A stretch of DNA of 64,000 bases from Cyrtodaria siliqua. Its lineage: Eukaryota; Mollusca; Bivalvia; Adapedonta; Hiatellidae. The notes under the pieces were generated by a model. That model saw nothing but the letters and a program-made list of their open reading frames with translations, did no database searches and was not told the DNA's origin. Each line of letters opens with the position of its first letter. Within the stretch, counting starts at the first letter, position 1. The position numbers and the translations under genes were made by a program. The stretch covers positions 124,001-188,000 of the forward strand of contig JAWPHD010004391.1 in the NCBI GenBank assembly GCA_037043455.1, given 5' to 3'. Positions 10,450 through 23,655 of the stretch are shown piece by piece.

Positions 10450-12966
10450 AAATTACAGAACAGAACAGAACATATATTTTATTTCGACTTAAGCATATAC
10501 AGATCATCGTCATACTATATCACGTTTCAATGCATGCATGTAAACAAATATATCAAAGTTGACAGAAAAGAAATAATTGTTGAGTGAAGTGAGAGTGTTA
10601 TTCTTGGATTTTTCCATTTACATAACATAACATATTACAATGTCAATTATACTTGCAAACCCTATTGGTCATTTATTGCATCATCTCTTATTTTAAAGGC
10701 TTTCTTACAATACATTGCTAGTTTTATCAGTAGTGATTTTTTTTCTGAATTGAAAAGATTAATGAACTTAAACATATTTGGGCGGTTTGTAAAATATGCT
10801 GGAATGTGGGATTTTCTCAAATCATGATAATAAGGGCAAATAAGAATGAAGTGATATTCATTTTCAATATCATTTAAAGTACATAGTGAACATTTCCTTT
10901 GGTTTCTTTCAATATTTCTGTGTCGACCTGTTTCTATGGATAATTTATGAGAAGACAATCTGATTTTAGCGATCATATTATTATCTGGAAATTTAAGATA
11001 ACTTGATCTTTCAAAACTGGATTTAAGTTCCCTATATACGTATAATGATGAACAGAGTGTCATATCAGCGCGCCATTGTGTGACATATATGTCTCTTAGG
11101 CGATTAAGTAGTAATGGAGTGAAGGTACGTATTTTAACAGATTCTGGGTACAACCGTATCTCAGAATATTCCAGAATACAGAATATTTTATTTAGACGCT
11201 AACAATACAGTTTCTAGTCTATCAAACATTATTTAACAATAACAAAGTCACATGTAAAGATAATATGAACAAATGAAACACAAGTACCACATGGCAACAG
11301 TAATATATCGTTACTAATGTATATATTGGAGAGAGATTGATATTATTATTCTAGGCCCATTTTACTAACCTATTGTTCAAGATATCTGTACATATCTTAG
11401 AAAAATGGCTTACCAATGTTATGCCTCTATAATTATTGACATCTTTCGGATTACACTTTTAACAATGGAACAGTAATTCCCTCTCACCACTTGTCAGGAA
11501 AACAACGGGAATTGTATATAGCATTAAATTTATCAACAAGATGCGCTGACAAAATATCAAAAGTTTCAATGAAATATTTGTTGAGTAAGTGATCACAAGC
11601 AAAAACTTTATTATTTTTAAAGCTTTAATAACAATTTCTACTTCTGAAATAGTTATTGGCTTATCTAGCTCATCATAAATACAGTCAGACGAATCAAAAT
11701 CATTATCCTTGCTCGGTTTCATTATAGCGAAAGATAGCGAAATCGCACTGTATTTTAGAAATATATTCAAACAATAAATCTATCGCTATTTTACAAGTGT
11801 TTTTACGTGTTTTAGAAAAAAAAGCTTCTAAAACCATTTTGGCTTTGAATGTCTTAATTTCTCAATTTATTTTATCTTGTTGTATTCATAATTTCCTTTT
11901 TTCATTTTTTATCAGTCGCGTGTATATCGATTTTAAATTACACATATTAATTATATTTTCACTAATCTTGCATCTATTAAAAACGTTCATTGCGTTTATA
12001 TATAACCTCTTTGCCTGGCTGCACTCCGCGTCAAACCAATCATTGTCCTTACCCAACGCGCTATCTAACAAATTTGACGTTTTGACAGAATATTTATAGG
12101 TAACATCTTTGCTAAATAAGGGATTGGCAACGTTAATGTTATTTAAAAAATAATTGAAATCAGTGAGCCTCGCAATTACACCTCGTCTAAAGTCATCGCG
12201 CAACGAGTCGTGCCACTTAAGAGAGTAAATATTTGTAGCAACATCATCCAAAACATTACATTTTGTACCTATAAAATAAGACCATATGCATGCTTCTATC
12301 AAATTATGATCGGTATGTCGCGTTGTCGAATTGTCGGGTGTCGCATTGTCGCCCACGGCAACGCGACATTCTTTCAATTGTCGTAATGTCGCCAAAGACA
12401 ACGCGACATATTTTCAATTGTCGTAATGTCGTATTGTCGCGATGTCGTTGGCGACATTACGGCAATTGAAAGAATGTTGTGTTGTCGTGGGCGACATTAC
12501 TACAATGTGTCATAATGTGGCGTTGTCGTGCGCGACAATGCGACATCCGACAATGCGACAACGTGACATTGCGATACGACATCGCGACATTGCGATACGA
12601 CATCGCGACAATTATGTCACGATGTCGTATCGCAATGTCGCGTTGCAATGTCGTGATGTCGCATTGTCGGGTGTCGCATTGTCGCCCAAGCGACATTGTA
12701 TCTGGCCTCAACCGGACACCGTACTTGAGTGTCTCCCGGTGCTGTTGCCCATCCTGTGAACACGTTCAAACTCCTGTGCCAGTTTAAGCTTTTCGACCAT
12801 GAATTGGCGTACTTTTACTTCGGACAAATCGGGTTTCTCGTGCAAGTCCTCGGGTATCCCAGAAAAAAATCAAGTTATTTTGCATAGACTGTGACTGAAC
12901 ATATAATAACGAGTCCTGCATGTTGACCTTATGCGTCTTTAGCGGTGTTATCTTGTGGTGGGCCAA
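10450..12966 (-). pseudogene. Decayed minus-strand LINE (ORF1 to 3' tail)
   Basis: Four pieces lie in the right order for one LINE on the minus strand. An ORF1-type nucleic-acid-binding fragment (12966 to about 12697) reads SQSMQNNLIF and, after one frameshift, GIPEDLHEKPDLSEVKVRQF and EFERVHRMG. An endonuclease-RT linker (about 12310-11886) has DWFDAECSQAKRLYINAM. The start of the RT domain (11770-11459) has DKPITISEVEIVIKALK. The C-terminal domain (11153-10662) has LSSHKLSIETGRHRN and ENEYHFILICPYYHDLR. The catalytic RT core with its YxDD box is missing. The 3' end near 10454 carries the TTCTG repeat tail of the family. A minisatellite has grown between ORF1 and ORF2. Confidence 0.8.
12300..12710. 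repeat. GTCGCATTGTCG-rich minisatellite with mirrored arms
   Basis: Short units built on GCGACATTGTCG and its complement fill this interval. Segments 12348-12401 and 12442-12495 form an inverted repeat; both, read outward, spell ATTGAAAGAATGT followed by the GTGGGCGACA region. The centre is near 12421. Frames through it (for example 12442-12759) are artefacts of the CG/ACA periodicity. It lies between the ORF1 and ORF2 remnants of the minus-strand LINE. Confidence 0.8.
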
Positions 12967-13480
12967 GCCTAGGCAAACTCAAGGGATTCAACAATTTCGG
13001 TAACTTTAAACAGTTTCTCATCCCCAGGTGTGTACAATGTGTGTAAAGCTTATAAGTCCACAAGGATTAAAATTTAAAATGTTACCGGTAGATTATAGGT
13101 ACTTTAGCAGTTAATTTTACCTCACAAAAGCACAAAAAAAATGCGCTGATAAACCGCACACAATTACCTTTGACGGAATTTAATAGCAGTACAAAAATAA
13201 ACTGTTACTTTATATTGTAGGTGCTGATTTCGTGATCGATATAAATCTCATCCAAATGCTTGTTAATTGTCATAGTTTGCATTACAATGCATATAATACA
13301 GACTGTACATGCAGTCCATAGAGACGGACACACTAGTGTATGAAATATGCACAGTTACACTGCTATTAACAAGTTCCAAGCACACCGCGTTGTAATTCCA
13401 GATAGTATGGAAGCACATGTCCCGATGTTTGATTAATGTGTTCTATATCTAAGGTTGTTTATTCAAAAATGGAATAGCGA
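12967..13480. other. Non-coding spacer
   Basis: No gene, RNA or repeat recognised. It may include 5' LINE sequence upstream (minus-strand sense) of the ORF1 fragment, but nothing supports that directly. Confidence 0.35.
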
Positions 13481-14150
13481 TTTGATAGATAAGCTGATTT
13501 TAGTCATGTATAGACATTTCAAGGGTAGAATTTAGGTAGAATTTAGTTATAGTTGAATAAATTGTCGCTTTCCTTAAGACCGTGTTTGTCTAGATTACGT
13601 CTGTCGTCTCATTCATTAAGAATAGAAACAGGTAGACACGCCAGAAATAGAAATGAGCGATACAGTTTAATGTGTAATTCTACAGATGTTGAAGACGAAT
13701 ATCACTTTATTTTAGTTTGTCACTCGTAAACACTATATAAAGCCATACTATTATCGTCGCCCAAGTGTATATAAATGTGTACAGCTAATGCAGGCAAATA
13801 GCACGACAATTCTGATAAATTTGGCAAAGTATATTAAAGAATGTTTTAATCCAACAAATTCCACGATTTTTAATTATTAGTCCGTTCATCCTCTGTAGTG
13901 GTGATAGTGGTAGAGAGTTTAGAATATATGTATATATATATATCAGTATATGCACATGTGTTTGGTAGTACCGGAGAAGAAGTCGATAAGTCATATATGT
14001 TTTTGCTAGTTGTCACAAGAACTTTCTGCAATTGTTACATTCAACAGTGCCCAGCTGTCATGTCATGTTTTGTATTTGTATATATTTGATATATTTGACG
14101 AGATACGTTTGGATAAGTAAACAAAGAATATGTTCTGTTCTGTTCTATAT
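13480..14150 (+). pseudogene. LINE ORF2 C-terminus with TTCTG tail
   Basis: The + strand near 13558-13730 reads LNKLSLSLRPCLSRLRLSSH, LRIETGRHARNRNERYSLM and DVEDEYHFILVCHS, then a stop. This is the conserved C-terminal LINE domain. Downstream frames are broken (CTANAGK near 13770). The piece ends at 14128-14145 with ATATGTTCTGTTCTGTTC, the family's 3' terminus. It is 5'-truncated, as is usual for LINE copies. Confidence 0.75.
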
Positions 14151-16154
14151 TGACTTAAGTAGCCCTGTCCCGTTAACCACAACCAGACGTTTCTGACCAG
14201 CTTGTACCCAATAGTTGAATATGTACATTTATAAAGTTTCTGGAGGATGGCCTCGCACCTCTTTAGACCAATGACGAGGCAAAATAAAATTTTCTTTTCT
14301 TACTTTTATTTCAGCACATGTGTCGCCATTATGTTATCTTAATATTGTTAGTGTAAACAATTGTTCTTATGCTGTCCGTGTGAACCTTGGTGTAAATAAA
14401 GACGTTGAAACATCGCCAGGAACAATCATGTCTTGTAATCTGAAGAGTGCACTTATTGTAGAAGAATAATTTTTTTTACTTGTTTTGAAAGAAATGTCAC
14501 ATATATATATAAGATTAAAAATAAGTTTAGCATTAGAACCTTAATTTTTTTATTATTTTGAATTATCATTTTATTAAAAAAAAAGACAAAAAAGTGGTGC
14601 ACGATCCATATATGTTTGTGTTGTTTTTTTAAATAAAAATACGAATAAAGATTACAATTGTTTGTGTATGTTTTGAAAGATATGTATAAATTAATGTTCA
14701 TTTAAGATATTGTGTTTTACAATATTAAAAATGTAATTTATGTTTTAAGAGCACACTTTTGCTTATAAGAAAAGAAAAAAAATTTGGTGTTATTTTAAAA
14801 ATACACATATATTAAAAAAAAGCAAACACAAAAAAAAAACGATATGATCTTTAAACCATGGATGGCCCATTAAAACCCTAGGCTTATTAGGTTATCTAGG
14901 TATGTTAGGGAAGCATTTATTATTCGCAATACTGCAATGTATAATGAGCAAAAATTGTATGTAAATACGTGCGCCAGAGTGAATGTGTGAGACATTTTGG
15001 GCGTATGTATGATTTATGTGTTTGTATTTTTTCATTGTTTAATGTAACAATTAAATCATAAATAAAGAATATGTTCCCTTCTGTTCTGCTTATTTCCAAA
15101 AATATAAAGAAATAAATGACCACACCGCACCCACTGATGGTTAAAGGCCGGAACACAATTATTACTTATCAGCCCAGATAATATTGACATTAGTCACATA
15201 CATATGAATAAAATTAGGTCTGTGCATTAGTATAATGCCTACTTAAAAATGAAATCACCTTTGTAGAAAAAATAATACAAACAAAAACAATTGTTGTAAT
15301 GTGTAAACGAACAACACAATACAAACTATGCTATTCTCTCAGTTCACAAACTGTCACACGAACTGAATGCCGTGTTACTATTAGTCGATACCTGTACAGG
15401 TAAAGCTATCACCGAACAATGCAGACGCTCAGGTGATATCAGGTGCGAAACTAAATCGCATAGCTCCGTTTGCTGTTATATTGATTTCAATGATTCAAAT
15501 AACTTGACATTCTATGCTCAGTGACCAGCGGTTACCCGTATGTCTAAATATATTTAAGCTACATATCTGTGTGGGGGAACGGTCTGGGATAATAGGACGG
15601 TTAGTCTAAATAGTTCGATGTGTGGGTTGACAATGTGTCATTCATATTCTGTCGGTGTATATTTTACACACATTTAAGTTTAAGTTAAGTTCTCAATGAA
15701 AGGATATTGTATACACAAAGTTAATAACGCGATCGAGGGTTTAAACCTGGACACTTTCTCTTTATAAAGTTATATTGCAAATGGTTTTGTGTATTAATAT
15801 ATATTATATATTCAACGTGACGGTACTATTCATATGGATTTGTTTATACAAAAACGTTTAATTCCGAAATAATAACCACAGGTAAGAATATTTTATTATC
15901 GATATATTGTGTAACACTTTGTACGATCCCTTTGTGATACATGTAAGGCAGGGTTTCATTGTTATAAGTTGTAAACCATGTATTAATGTAATGTAATGGA
16001 CTGTGCAGTCGATACACTCTGAATATTTTGAATTTGCCATGACACTGCCGAAATGAAATACTTGTAGTTGGAGGCAATCTACCGGTAAACCACATATCAT
16101 GTACCATATGAGGTATCAGTGATATATACACACATGGAATCATCTTCTAATGTA
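14151..16154. other. Gene-free stretch with LINE 3' UTR-like block
   Basis: A GGATGGCCTCGCACC ... GACCAATGACGAGG block at 14243-14280 resembles 2060-2120. Around 14580-14840 there are A- and T-rich runs. A TATGTTCCCTTCTGTTCTGC near 15069 may be another LINE terminus. No coding region is supported; the overlapping minus frames at 15844-16143 have no domain. Confidence 0.45.
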
Positions 16155-18440
16155 TTCGCCAGTTCACTTGCCTACCCAGCCATCAACATTGTCTTGAATG
16201 TGTTCCCTTGCCTGCCCACACAACATCATTCTCTTATGTGTTCCCTTGTCTGTCCTCCCATCAGCGTTTTCTTATGATGGGGGATTGGGTTCCCTTGCAT
16301 GCCCACCCATCAATGTTCTCTTATGATGGGTTCAATTACCCACCTAGCCCATACCCAGCACATTTCTCGTGATGTGTTCCCTTGCCTACACAGGCCATCC
16401 GGTCAATTCCTCAACATTATCTCGCAATGTGTTCTATTGCCTTCCCAGACATATTAAAGGCCAGTGTATCAACATTCTTTCGTAATGTGTTCCCATGCCT
16501 TCCTGTCTATCAAGCCAATTTCTCAACATTCTCTCGTGATTTATTCCCTACACAGGGTACCCAACCAATATCTCAGCATTCTGAGACTCTCAACATGCGT
16601 TCCCTACCCAGGGTACCCAACCAAATTGAACCAATGCCTCAGGATGTGTTCCCCTACCCAATGTACCCTAACAATGGCTCGTGATGTGTTTCCCTACCCA
16701 GGGTACCCAACAAATGTCTCGTAGTGTTCCCATACCTTGTGAACCCAATTAAAGCCTTAGCATCATACCGTTATGAGTTTCCTACACAGGGTACCAAACC
16801 AATGTATCATGATGTTTTCCTCTACCCTGGCTACCCAACCAATGTCGCGTGATGTGTTCCAATACCCAGAGTACCCATTAAATGTCTTAGCATTCTCTCG
16901 TGATGTGTTCCCTTTCATTCCAGAGTACCCAACCGATGTATAATGATGTGTTCCCCTACCCAAGTTACCCAACAAATGGCTCGTAATGTGTTCCCTTATC
17001 CATTGTACCCAATTCATGTCTAGTAATGTGTTCCCCTACCCAGGGTAACCAACCAATGGCTCGTAATGTGTTCCCCTACCCAGGACACCCAACAAAAGTC
17101 TTGTAATGTGTACCCCTAACCAGAGTACCCAACACCTGTATCATAATGTGTTCCCCTACCCAGGGTACCCAACAAACGTCTCGTGGCGTGTTCCCCTACC
17201 CAGTTTGCCCAGCAAACGTCTCGTGGCGTGCTCCCCTACTCAGGGCACCCAACCAATTTCTCGTGATGTGTTCCCCTACCCAGGTTACCCAACAGATGTC
17301 TTTACCCAGAGTAACGAACAAATGTCTCGTAATATGTTCCCCTACCCAGGGTAATCAATAAATGTCTCGTAATGTGTTCCCCTATCCAGGGTACCGAACC
17401 AATGTCTCGTGATGCGTTCCCGTACCGAGGGTACCCAATAAATGTCTCGTACCCAGGGTAACGAACACATGTCTCGTACTGTGTTCCCCTTCCTAGGGTA
17501 CACAATAAACGTCTCGTGGCGTGTTCCCATACCCAGGGTACCCAACACATGTCTCGTAATGTGTTCCCTACCCAGGGTACTCATCAAATGTCTCGTAATA
17601 TGTTCCCATATCCTGGGTACCCAACACATGTCTCATAATGTGTTCCCCTACCCAGGGTCCCCAGCGAATGTCTCGTAATGCGTTCACCTACCCAGGGTAC
17701 TCAACAAATGTCTCATAGTGTATTCTCCTACTCAGGGTACCCAAACAATGTCTCGTGATGTGTTCTTTACCCACGGTACCAAACCTATATATTTTGATGT
17801 GTTCCCCTACCTGGGTACCCAACCCATGTATTGTGATGTGTTCCCTACCCACGGTACCAAACCTATGTAATTTGATGTGTTCCCCTACCTAGGGTACCCA
17901 ACCAATGTCTCGTGATGTGTTCCCTACCCACGGTACCAAACCTATGTATGTTGATGTGTTCTCATACCCAAGGGTACCCAACCAATGTCTCGTGATGTGT
18001 TCCCATACCCAGAGTACCCAACAAATGGCTCGTAATGTGTTCTCCTACACAGGGTAACCAACCAATGGCTCGTAATGTATTCCCCTACCCAGGGTAACCA
18101 ACCAATGAGGGTAACCAACCAATGGCTCGTAATGTGTTCCCTTACCCAGTGTAACCAACCAATGGCTCGTGATATGTTCCCCTACACATGGTACCGAATC
18201 AGTGTATCAGCATTCTCTTGTGATGTGTTGCGCTACACAGGGCACAGAACCAATGTCTCGTGATGTGTTCCCCTACCAATGTACGCAACCAGTGTCTCAG
18301 CATTCCGTCGTGATGTGTTCCCTACAAAGGTAAACAAACAAATGTATTGATGTGTTCACCTACCCAGGGTACCCAACGAATATCTCATGATGTTATCCTT
18401 GCCCAGGGTACCCAACCAAATCCTCGACATTCTCTCGTGA
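16155..18440. repeat. 40-bp minisatellite, degenerate, about 55 units
   Basis: The typical unit is GTGTTCCCCTACCCAGGGTA then CCCAACCAATGTCTCGTGAT. Units vary in length by a few bases and drift in sequence, especially at both ends. Longer composite units containing CTCAGCATTCTCTCG recur near 16400-16600, 16880 and 18200-18300. Frames of 60-100 residues here shift between strands and have no domain, so I do not annotate genes. Confidence 0.92.
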
Positions 18441-18449
18441 TGATTCAAT

Positions 18450-18565
18450 AAATACTGAAAATGGAATCCGAAGAAACAAACACAAACAAGAGAGAAACAT
18501 AGCAGACTATTTTATTGAGTCTGTTCATGAGAGGTAATATAAGGTACAACACCTCACACACACCT
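18450..18565. repeat. Dispersed repeat shared with 44334-44450
   Basis: AAACACAAACAAGAGAGAAA, then TAGCAGAC, GAGTCTGTTCATGAGAGGTA and AAGGTAC recur in the same order at 44360-44432. Family unknown. Confidence 0.6.
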
Positions 18566-18639
18566 AACACCGGCAGGCGGTATTCTACGTTAAAGCCACA
18601 CACATCGAGCATGATGAGTCCAAAGAACGAGTAAGTAAT

Positions 18640-18690
18640 AACTCGTTGAGGGGGAGGGGTGGGGTTGAGGTGGGGGGGGGGGGGGGGCGT
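18640..18690 (+). other. G-rich tract, possible G-quadruplex
   Basis: GAGGGGGAGGGGTGGGGTTG is followed by a run of sixteen or so G residues. Four or more G4 runs with short loops fit a G-quadruplex motif. No gene is next to it. Confidence 0.6.
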
Positions 18691-19064
18691 CTTTTTGCAT
18701 AGCACTAAACAAATGCCAGCCCTACCCAGAAAATAAATAAGCCTCTGTCGAGTTACACACATCTTATTTTTTTATTTTTGACATTCGGCATATTTACAAA
18801 TTGTGACATCTCGAGATTTGACAGAGAAAAATGTAACAATAAGGTCACAAAATACAACCACACATTACATATACAGTAAAGGAAATTGGATTCAACAGGA
18901 TGCATTCATTGAGTAACCAACAGTCATATAGAGTTTTATGCGACTTGGTATTGAAACATAGTTAAGGATTATGCCCGCTTTTGTGAAGTCCCATTGAAAG
19001 GGCATTAATCGAAGAAGAAAAAACTGAACTCAAATAATCCTGAATAGTTTGCATGTAATTTGCA

Positions 19065-19210
19065 GTTTAATGGATGTCGGGCGGTGTACAGTACCGGTTC
19101 TACCAAGGAAAAGTGGGTGGTCTGCCTCCACCACAAAACATCGACAGTCATATATAACCTTACATGTGTTGAAAATGACGTAAAACACGATATAAACAAA
19201 CAAACAGACA
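19065..19210 (+). mobile_element. SINE family 1, 3' body fragment
   Basis: The body GGATGTCGGGCGGTGTACAG, CCGGTTCTACCAAGGAAAAG, GTCTGCCTCCACCAC, ATCGACAGTCATATA and the GACGTAAAACACGATATAAA tail are present. The tRNA-like head is absent, so the copy is 5'-truncated. Confidence 0.75.
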
Positions 19211-19574
19211 AACAAATAAACAGTTTAATGTTTACATTTTTATCACTTGAATAATAAAAGCAAACTTGATAAAAGTGTGTATCAATTGATACTCATCTTA
19301 TGTCATCATCAAAGGCCATGTGTGTATCGACTAATTCACATATATGTATCAAGTATTTATTTATAATTCAAAGGTAGCACTGACTAGATAAATGTGTAAA
19401 CATATTAAACTGGAAGTTTCATGTAAAATTATTCCAGATTATTTGAGTTCTAATTTTTATCCTTTTCAAATTCAACCTCAGTGGGATTACATAAAAAGGG
19501 ACACTGTTCTTAATTGTTACTCTATGGAGCATTATCCGTCGACTCCACTATGGGTAATAAATAATAAGGATAGG

Positions 19575-19830
19575 TTTCCCTCCATCGCTCATCACTGAAC
19601 GCGAGAGGATGCACCAGTTTAACAGAAAAAGCTAATCCGTAGTACATATGCACACCGCTCATCACTGCACCCGAGATACACCAGTTTAACTGATAAAGCG
19701 TGATCACTGCACCCGAGAGGCACCCGTTTAACTGATAAAGCGAATTCGAAGTAAATGCGCACATCGCTCATCACTGCACGCGTTTAACTACTGATAAAAA
19801 GCTAATCCGTATTAAATATGCACATTTATT
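19575..19830. repeat. Degenerate tandem repeat, CGCTCATCACTGCAC units
   Basis: CGCTCATCACTGMAC, CCAGTTTAACTGATAAAGC and GCTAATCCGTA(G/T)TA recur three to four times at uneven spacing. No protein domain in the small frame here. Confidence 0.7.
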
Positions 19831-21590
19831 GTATGTTGTCATGACAATAACATTGCAATATGACATAGTATAGTTGTTATTTAAAGAAGGAAAGAAAAGC
19901 AAATATATGAGACAAGTCAACGTGTATTAGTAACACGATATACATAGGTGTGGTCATGATTTACAGCTCTAAGTAGCTATTTGCTAAGCTGATACATATA
20001 TGCTTACAAACCTCCTAAATATGGAGGAAATGAAGACCAATACTTGCCAGGTTGATAAAGGTAAATGCTAATCATTCTCAAAACAACGCAAACTTGCAGA
20101 GAAATCGCCTCGGTGACCCAGATTGTCCTTTCACTTATGGAAAACACAAACTCATCCATAGAGGGAAAAAAACAACAAGCCATACCATGTATAGTACGCA
20201 TGATGCCTTCTAACGTAATGGTTGTCCTGTTGTAGACCTTTATAACATTTATTAAAATGTGCATGCATACCTTGCTTAACATAACAATTTTATCAAAGTA
20301 TTATAATACTAGTAACAGCTACAAATAAACGAGTCATGACCTTTTTTCGGATGTACGAGCCGTATTTGGGTCAAGAGGCTAAATTAAAAACCAGTTCAAA
20401 CATTTGACTATCTCTTTAACGTAAGACGGAGTCGTTATACGCGATAAAATAACATGGCTCCGGTGTATACCTGGATAGTGACACCGCGGTGATACCGCTT
20501 GTTCAGTGTAGATATGTGCATGATGTATTACATGTCACCGGGTTAACATCTGCCACAGAAGCCGTATACACATACGCCGGTAATAGCTGAGGGCTATTTA
20601 CTCCAAATACTCCGGATGTGCTCGCCTGTTGCAGTAACTTCGAAAGTAGTTCTATATAAAATAGTGCTAATCTTCTTTTTTTCCTTAAAACTTTTTAAAG
20701 TGCAGCTCCCTGTTATTTTTAGAGTGTAATTTTTTTCTTAACATGTACTTGATATCTTGAATGCCCACCAACATGCTTTTGACAGGTTTATATATTTCAC
20801 AGGTGAAGGTAGACCGAGTATGAATGGGTGAGGGGCTGAGCAAATGTTGAAATGTGTTCCAGTGTGTGTAAACTTGCTGAACATATTTTCTATAAGTAAC
20901 CCACCATCCATTTTCTTTTTGATTTTTAATAGCAGACGTGTTTATCTTCATGAAGCTGTAAGTTTCCCGGTATTCATATCATGTTTGTGTTTGGTACAGG
21001 TTTTTAAACATGGTCAATTAACAATGGAAGGCAATGGAGAAATCTTCAGTATATATATGCCTTGAAGCAGGGTGCTCGTGTAAGGCTACGAAAACACAAA
21101 GAACATTGAACCATAATGCTCAGGGATGGACACAATCGTGCACGATGCATGCTAAGTAGTAACGTAAATTGTACACTCGATCAACCCGTATCAAATATCC
21201 ATATCTGTGAAATTCCTACGTTATGATTCAGTAAAGGTTGGAGACCGGTGGTATTGATAAGAGTCATATTATTGTCACTAATATTCATTTAAGTGTTGTA
21301 GGTCAAACTAGTTAAATCGTTTTAAAAGTTTTATTTGTTATGCGTATTTATAATGTCTTTTTCCCTATATTTTCGGAACATATTCCATACCATCATAATT
21401 GGGAAGTTGAGCGCGATTTTTTATTCAGTTGTGTATCTTTAATAATGTTGACAATACACCAAGGTCGACAGGGACATTTACTTAATACTGTTTCACTTTC
21501 GTTACTTTTTTTCCTCTTTCAATTGGGATTTTTTTCTCAAAATTGGGAAAACAAGACATATTTTGGCATTGAGAATATGACACAATAACG
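19831..21590. other. Gene-free unique-looking sequence
   Basis: No coding exon, RNA or repeat family recognised in about 1.8 kb. Small frames at 20004-20282, 20685-20951 and 21340-21588 show no domain and no conserved neighbours. Confidence 0.45.
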
Positions 21591-21599
21591 GTTATAACA

Positions 21600-21637
21600 A
21601 CAGCAAAACACACGCACACACACCCACGCGCGCACGC

Positions 21638-21675
<38 letters not shown>
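21600..21675. repeat. (CA)n microsatellite
   Basis: Alternating CA and GCACAC runs over about 75 bp. The frame across it on the minus strand is an artefact. Confidence 0.95.
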
Positions 21676-23053
21676 ATACTGAATACGTGTCTTTTCAAAC
21701 GTTGTATAAATTATTCATATTGCTTTTATAATACTTGTCTTCTGAATAAAAACAACAACACAAGACACCTAACTATTATATGGAATTTATTAAAAGAAAT
21801 ACACGCATATATAATAACAATTCTACAAACGATGAAGAATTACAATTTTACGTTATTTTACAATATAATTTTCTTTAACCCCGAGATAATTAATCCCGCC
21901 GAAAAGAAATTATTTCTCAATAAATGCTTAATTTCTCTATTAATTTGCTATAAGTATATACTGGAATATTGTCATCCATACAATGCTATTACAAACTAGC
22001 TTGCAACTTTTTTTTACACCACCACATGAACTAGACATTCAGCTTAGCACTGGTCACACGCCCTGTTTATGATTTCTTCACTACTCTATGCTTTCAAAAC
22101 CAGGGCATGGGGGAAATGGAAATTTGAAATCAATCCTCACGTTGGGACCATTTTGGCGAGACTGAGAGATCTAGGAGACTTTTAAAAAACAACAACAATG
22201 TATTTTAAGTTAAATGTTTGTTTCTTACTTTTAACTTGCGAGAAGCAGCAAGTGAAGTCAAAACGTGTACCCGTTCAATGTTGCATCAGTGATATATGTA
22301 ACGGTCATTCAGTCCTATATATGTTAATAGAAAACGTGAAGTAGAAAACATCGTTAAGTATAGTTTATTATAACTTTTAAATATAAAGAAATGATTATAA
22401 CATTTAACAGAAATATTTGCAAATCATACGACATAGATCTAAAATATATTTTTTTGGCGCATTTCCAATAGTTCAGTACACTGTATCAATATTTGGTATT
22501 ATATATAATATTTCTGTATGAATTCAAGTACTTATGTCCTCGATATTTAAATGTGCAAACGTAGAATGAAATAAAAGACAAATGCACGAATAAATCAAGG
22601 TACATATTTTTAACCGTAATCACTACTCCAGATTGTATTTCCTTTATGGTATTATGAAAACGTATTAAATACATTCTATAAAAATATATCAGTGGACTGA
22701 TATGTACACATCGTTAATTTTCATGTCAAAATAATGATTTAGTATTGATTTTAATTCAACTTATTTCTTTTTATTTCTCAAATTTTACGTCAAATATTGG
22801 CTGATACCCAAATCAGTAAAGAACAATTTCAGATATTTGAAAAGGTTTAAGCTCAGGTGTTTTGTATAACTAGGTAATTGGTAGGTTATTTCAGATAAAT
22901 TGATCCTAAGTGTCGCAAAATCATTTCAAAATGCAACAATTGATTACAATTATATCTGAGCTGTTGAGAAAGAGGTTATACCACAGTTGTATTAATTTTA
23001 TTGTTCATTCAGTATACTGTATAATATTTCAGTAAACTAGTTACTTAACATGC
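21676..23053. other. Gene-free AT-rich sequence
   Basis: Nothing recognisable: AT-rich sequence with short frames only. Confidence 0.45.
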
Positions 23054-23655
23054 GATAATACTGATATGTAGGCGAACACATTCGTTACACCAAAACAGTA
23101 GTATTTCACCATAACAGTACTATTACCAAGGCAACAGTACTATTACCAAGGCAACACAAACCAATCAGTAGTATATGCATTACCAAGGTAACAATAGCCA
23201 ATGTTTCCATAGCACTACTATTACCAAGGCAACAGTAAACATAGTATATTTATATAGCCATAGATTAGCTATACAAACGTATCGATTATTACGGATGGTA
23301 TGCAGTACTGGTTCTACCCAGAAAATATGTGGTGGTCAGCCTCTACCACAAACAATAATACTGATGTGTAGGCGAACACATTCGTTACACCAAAACAGTA
23401 ATATTTCACCATAACAGTACTATTACCAAGGCAACAGTACTATTACCAAGGCAACACAAACCAATCAGTAGTATATGCATTACCAAGGTAACAATAGCCA
23501 ATGTTTCCATAGCACTACTATTACCAAGGCAACAGTAAACACAGTCTATTTATATAGCCATAGATTAGCTATACAAACGTATTGATTATTACGGATGGTA
23601 TGCAGTACTGGTTCTACCCAGAAAATATGTGGTGGTCAGCCTCCACCACATACAA
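23054..23655. repeat. 300-bp tandem duplication containing SINE body
   Basis: AATACTGATRTGTAGGCGAA starts at about 23054 and again at about 23354. Both copies carry the same CCAAGGCAACAGTACTATTA block and a SINE family 1 body (TTACGGATGGTATGCAGTAC). Only a few substitutions separate them. The second copy continues further into the SINE 3' end (to about 23735), showing that the duplication junction falls inside the SINE body of copy 1. Confidence 0.9.

Noticed and set aside
12442..12787. ORFs of about 100 residues in the GTCG/CGAC array
   Set aside because: Low-complexity repeat translation; the mirrored minus frame starts with the same residues because the DNA is an inverted repeat.
21482..21667. 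Cys/Val-rich small protein
   Set aside because: Translation of a CA microsatellite.
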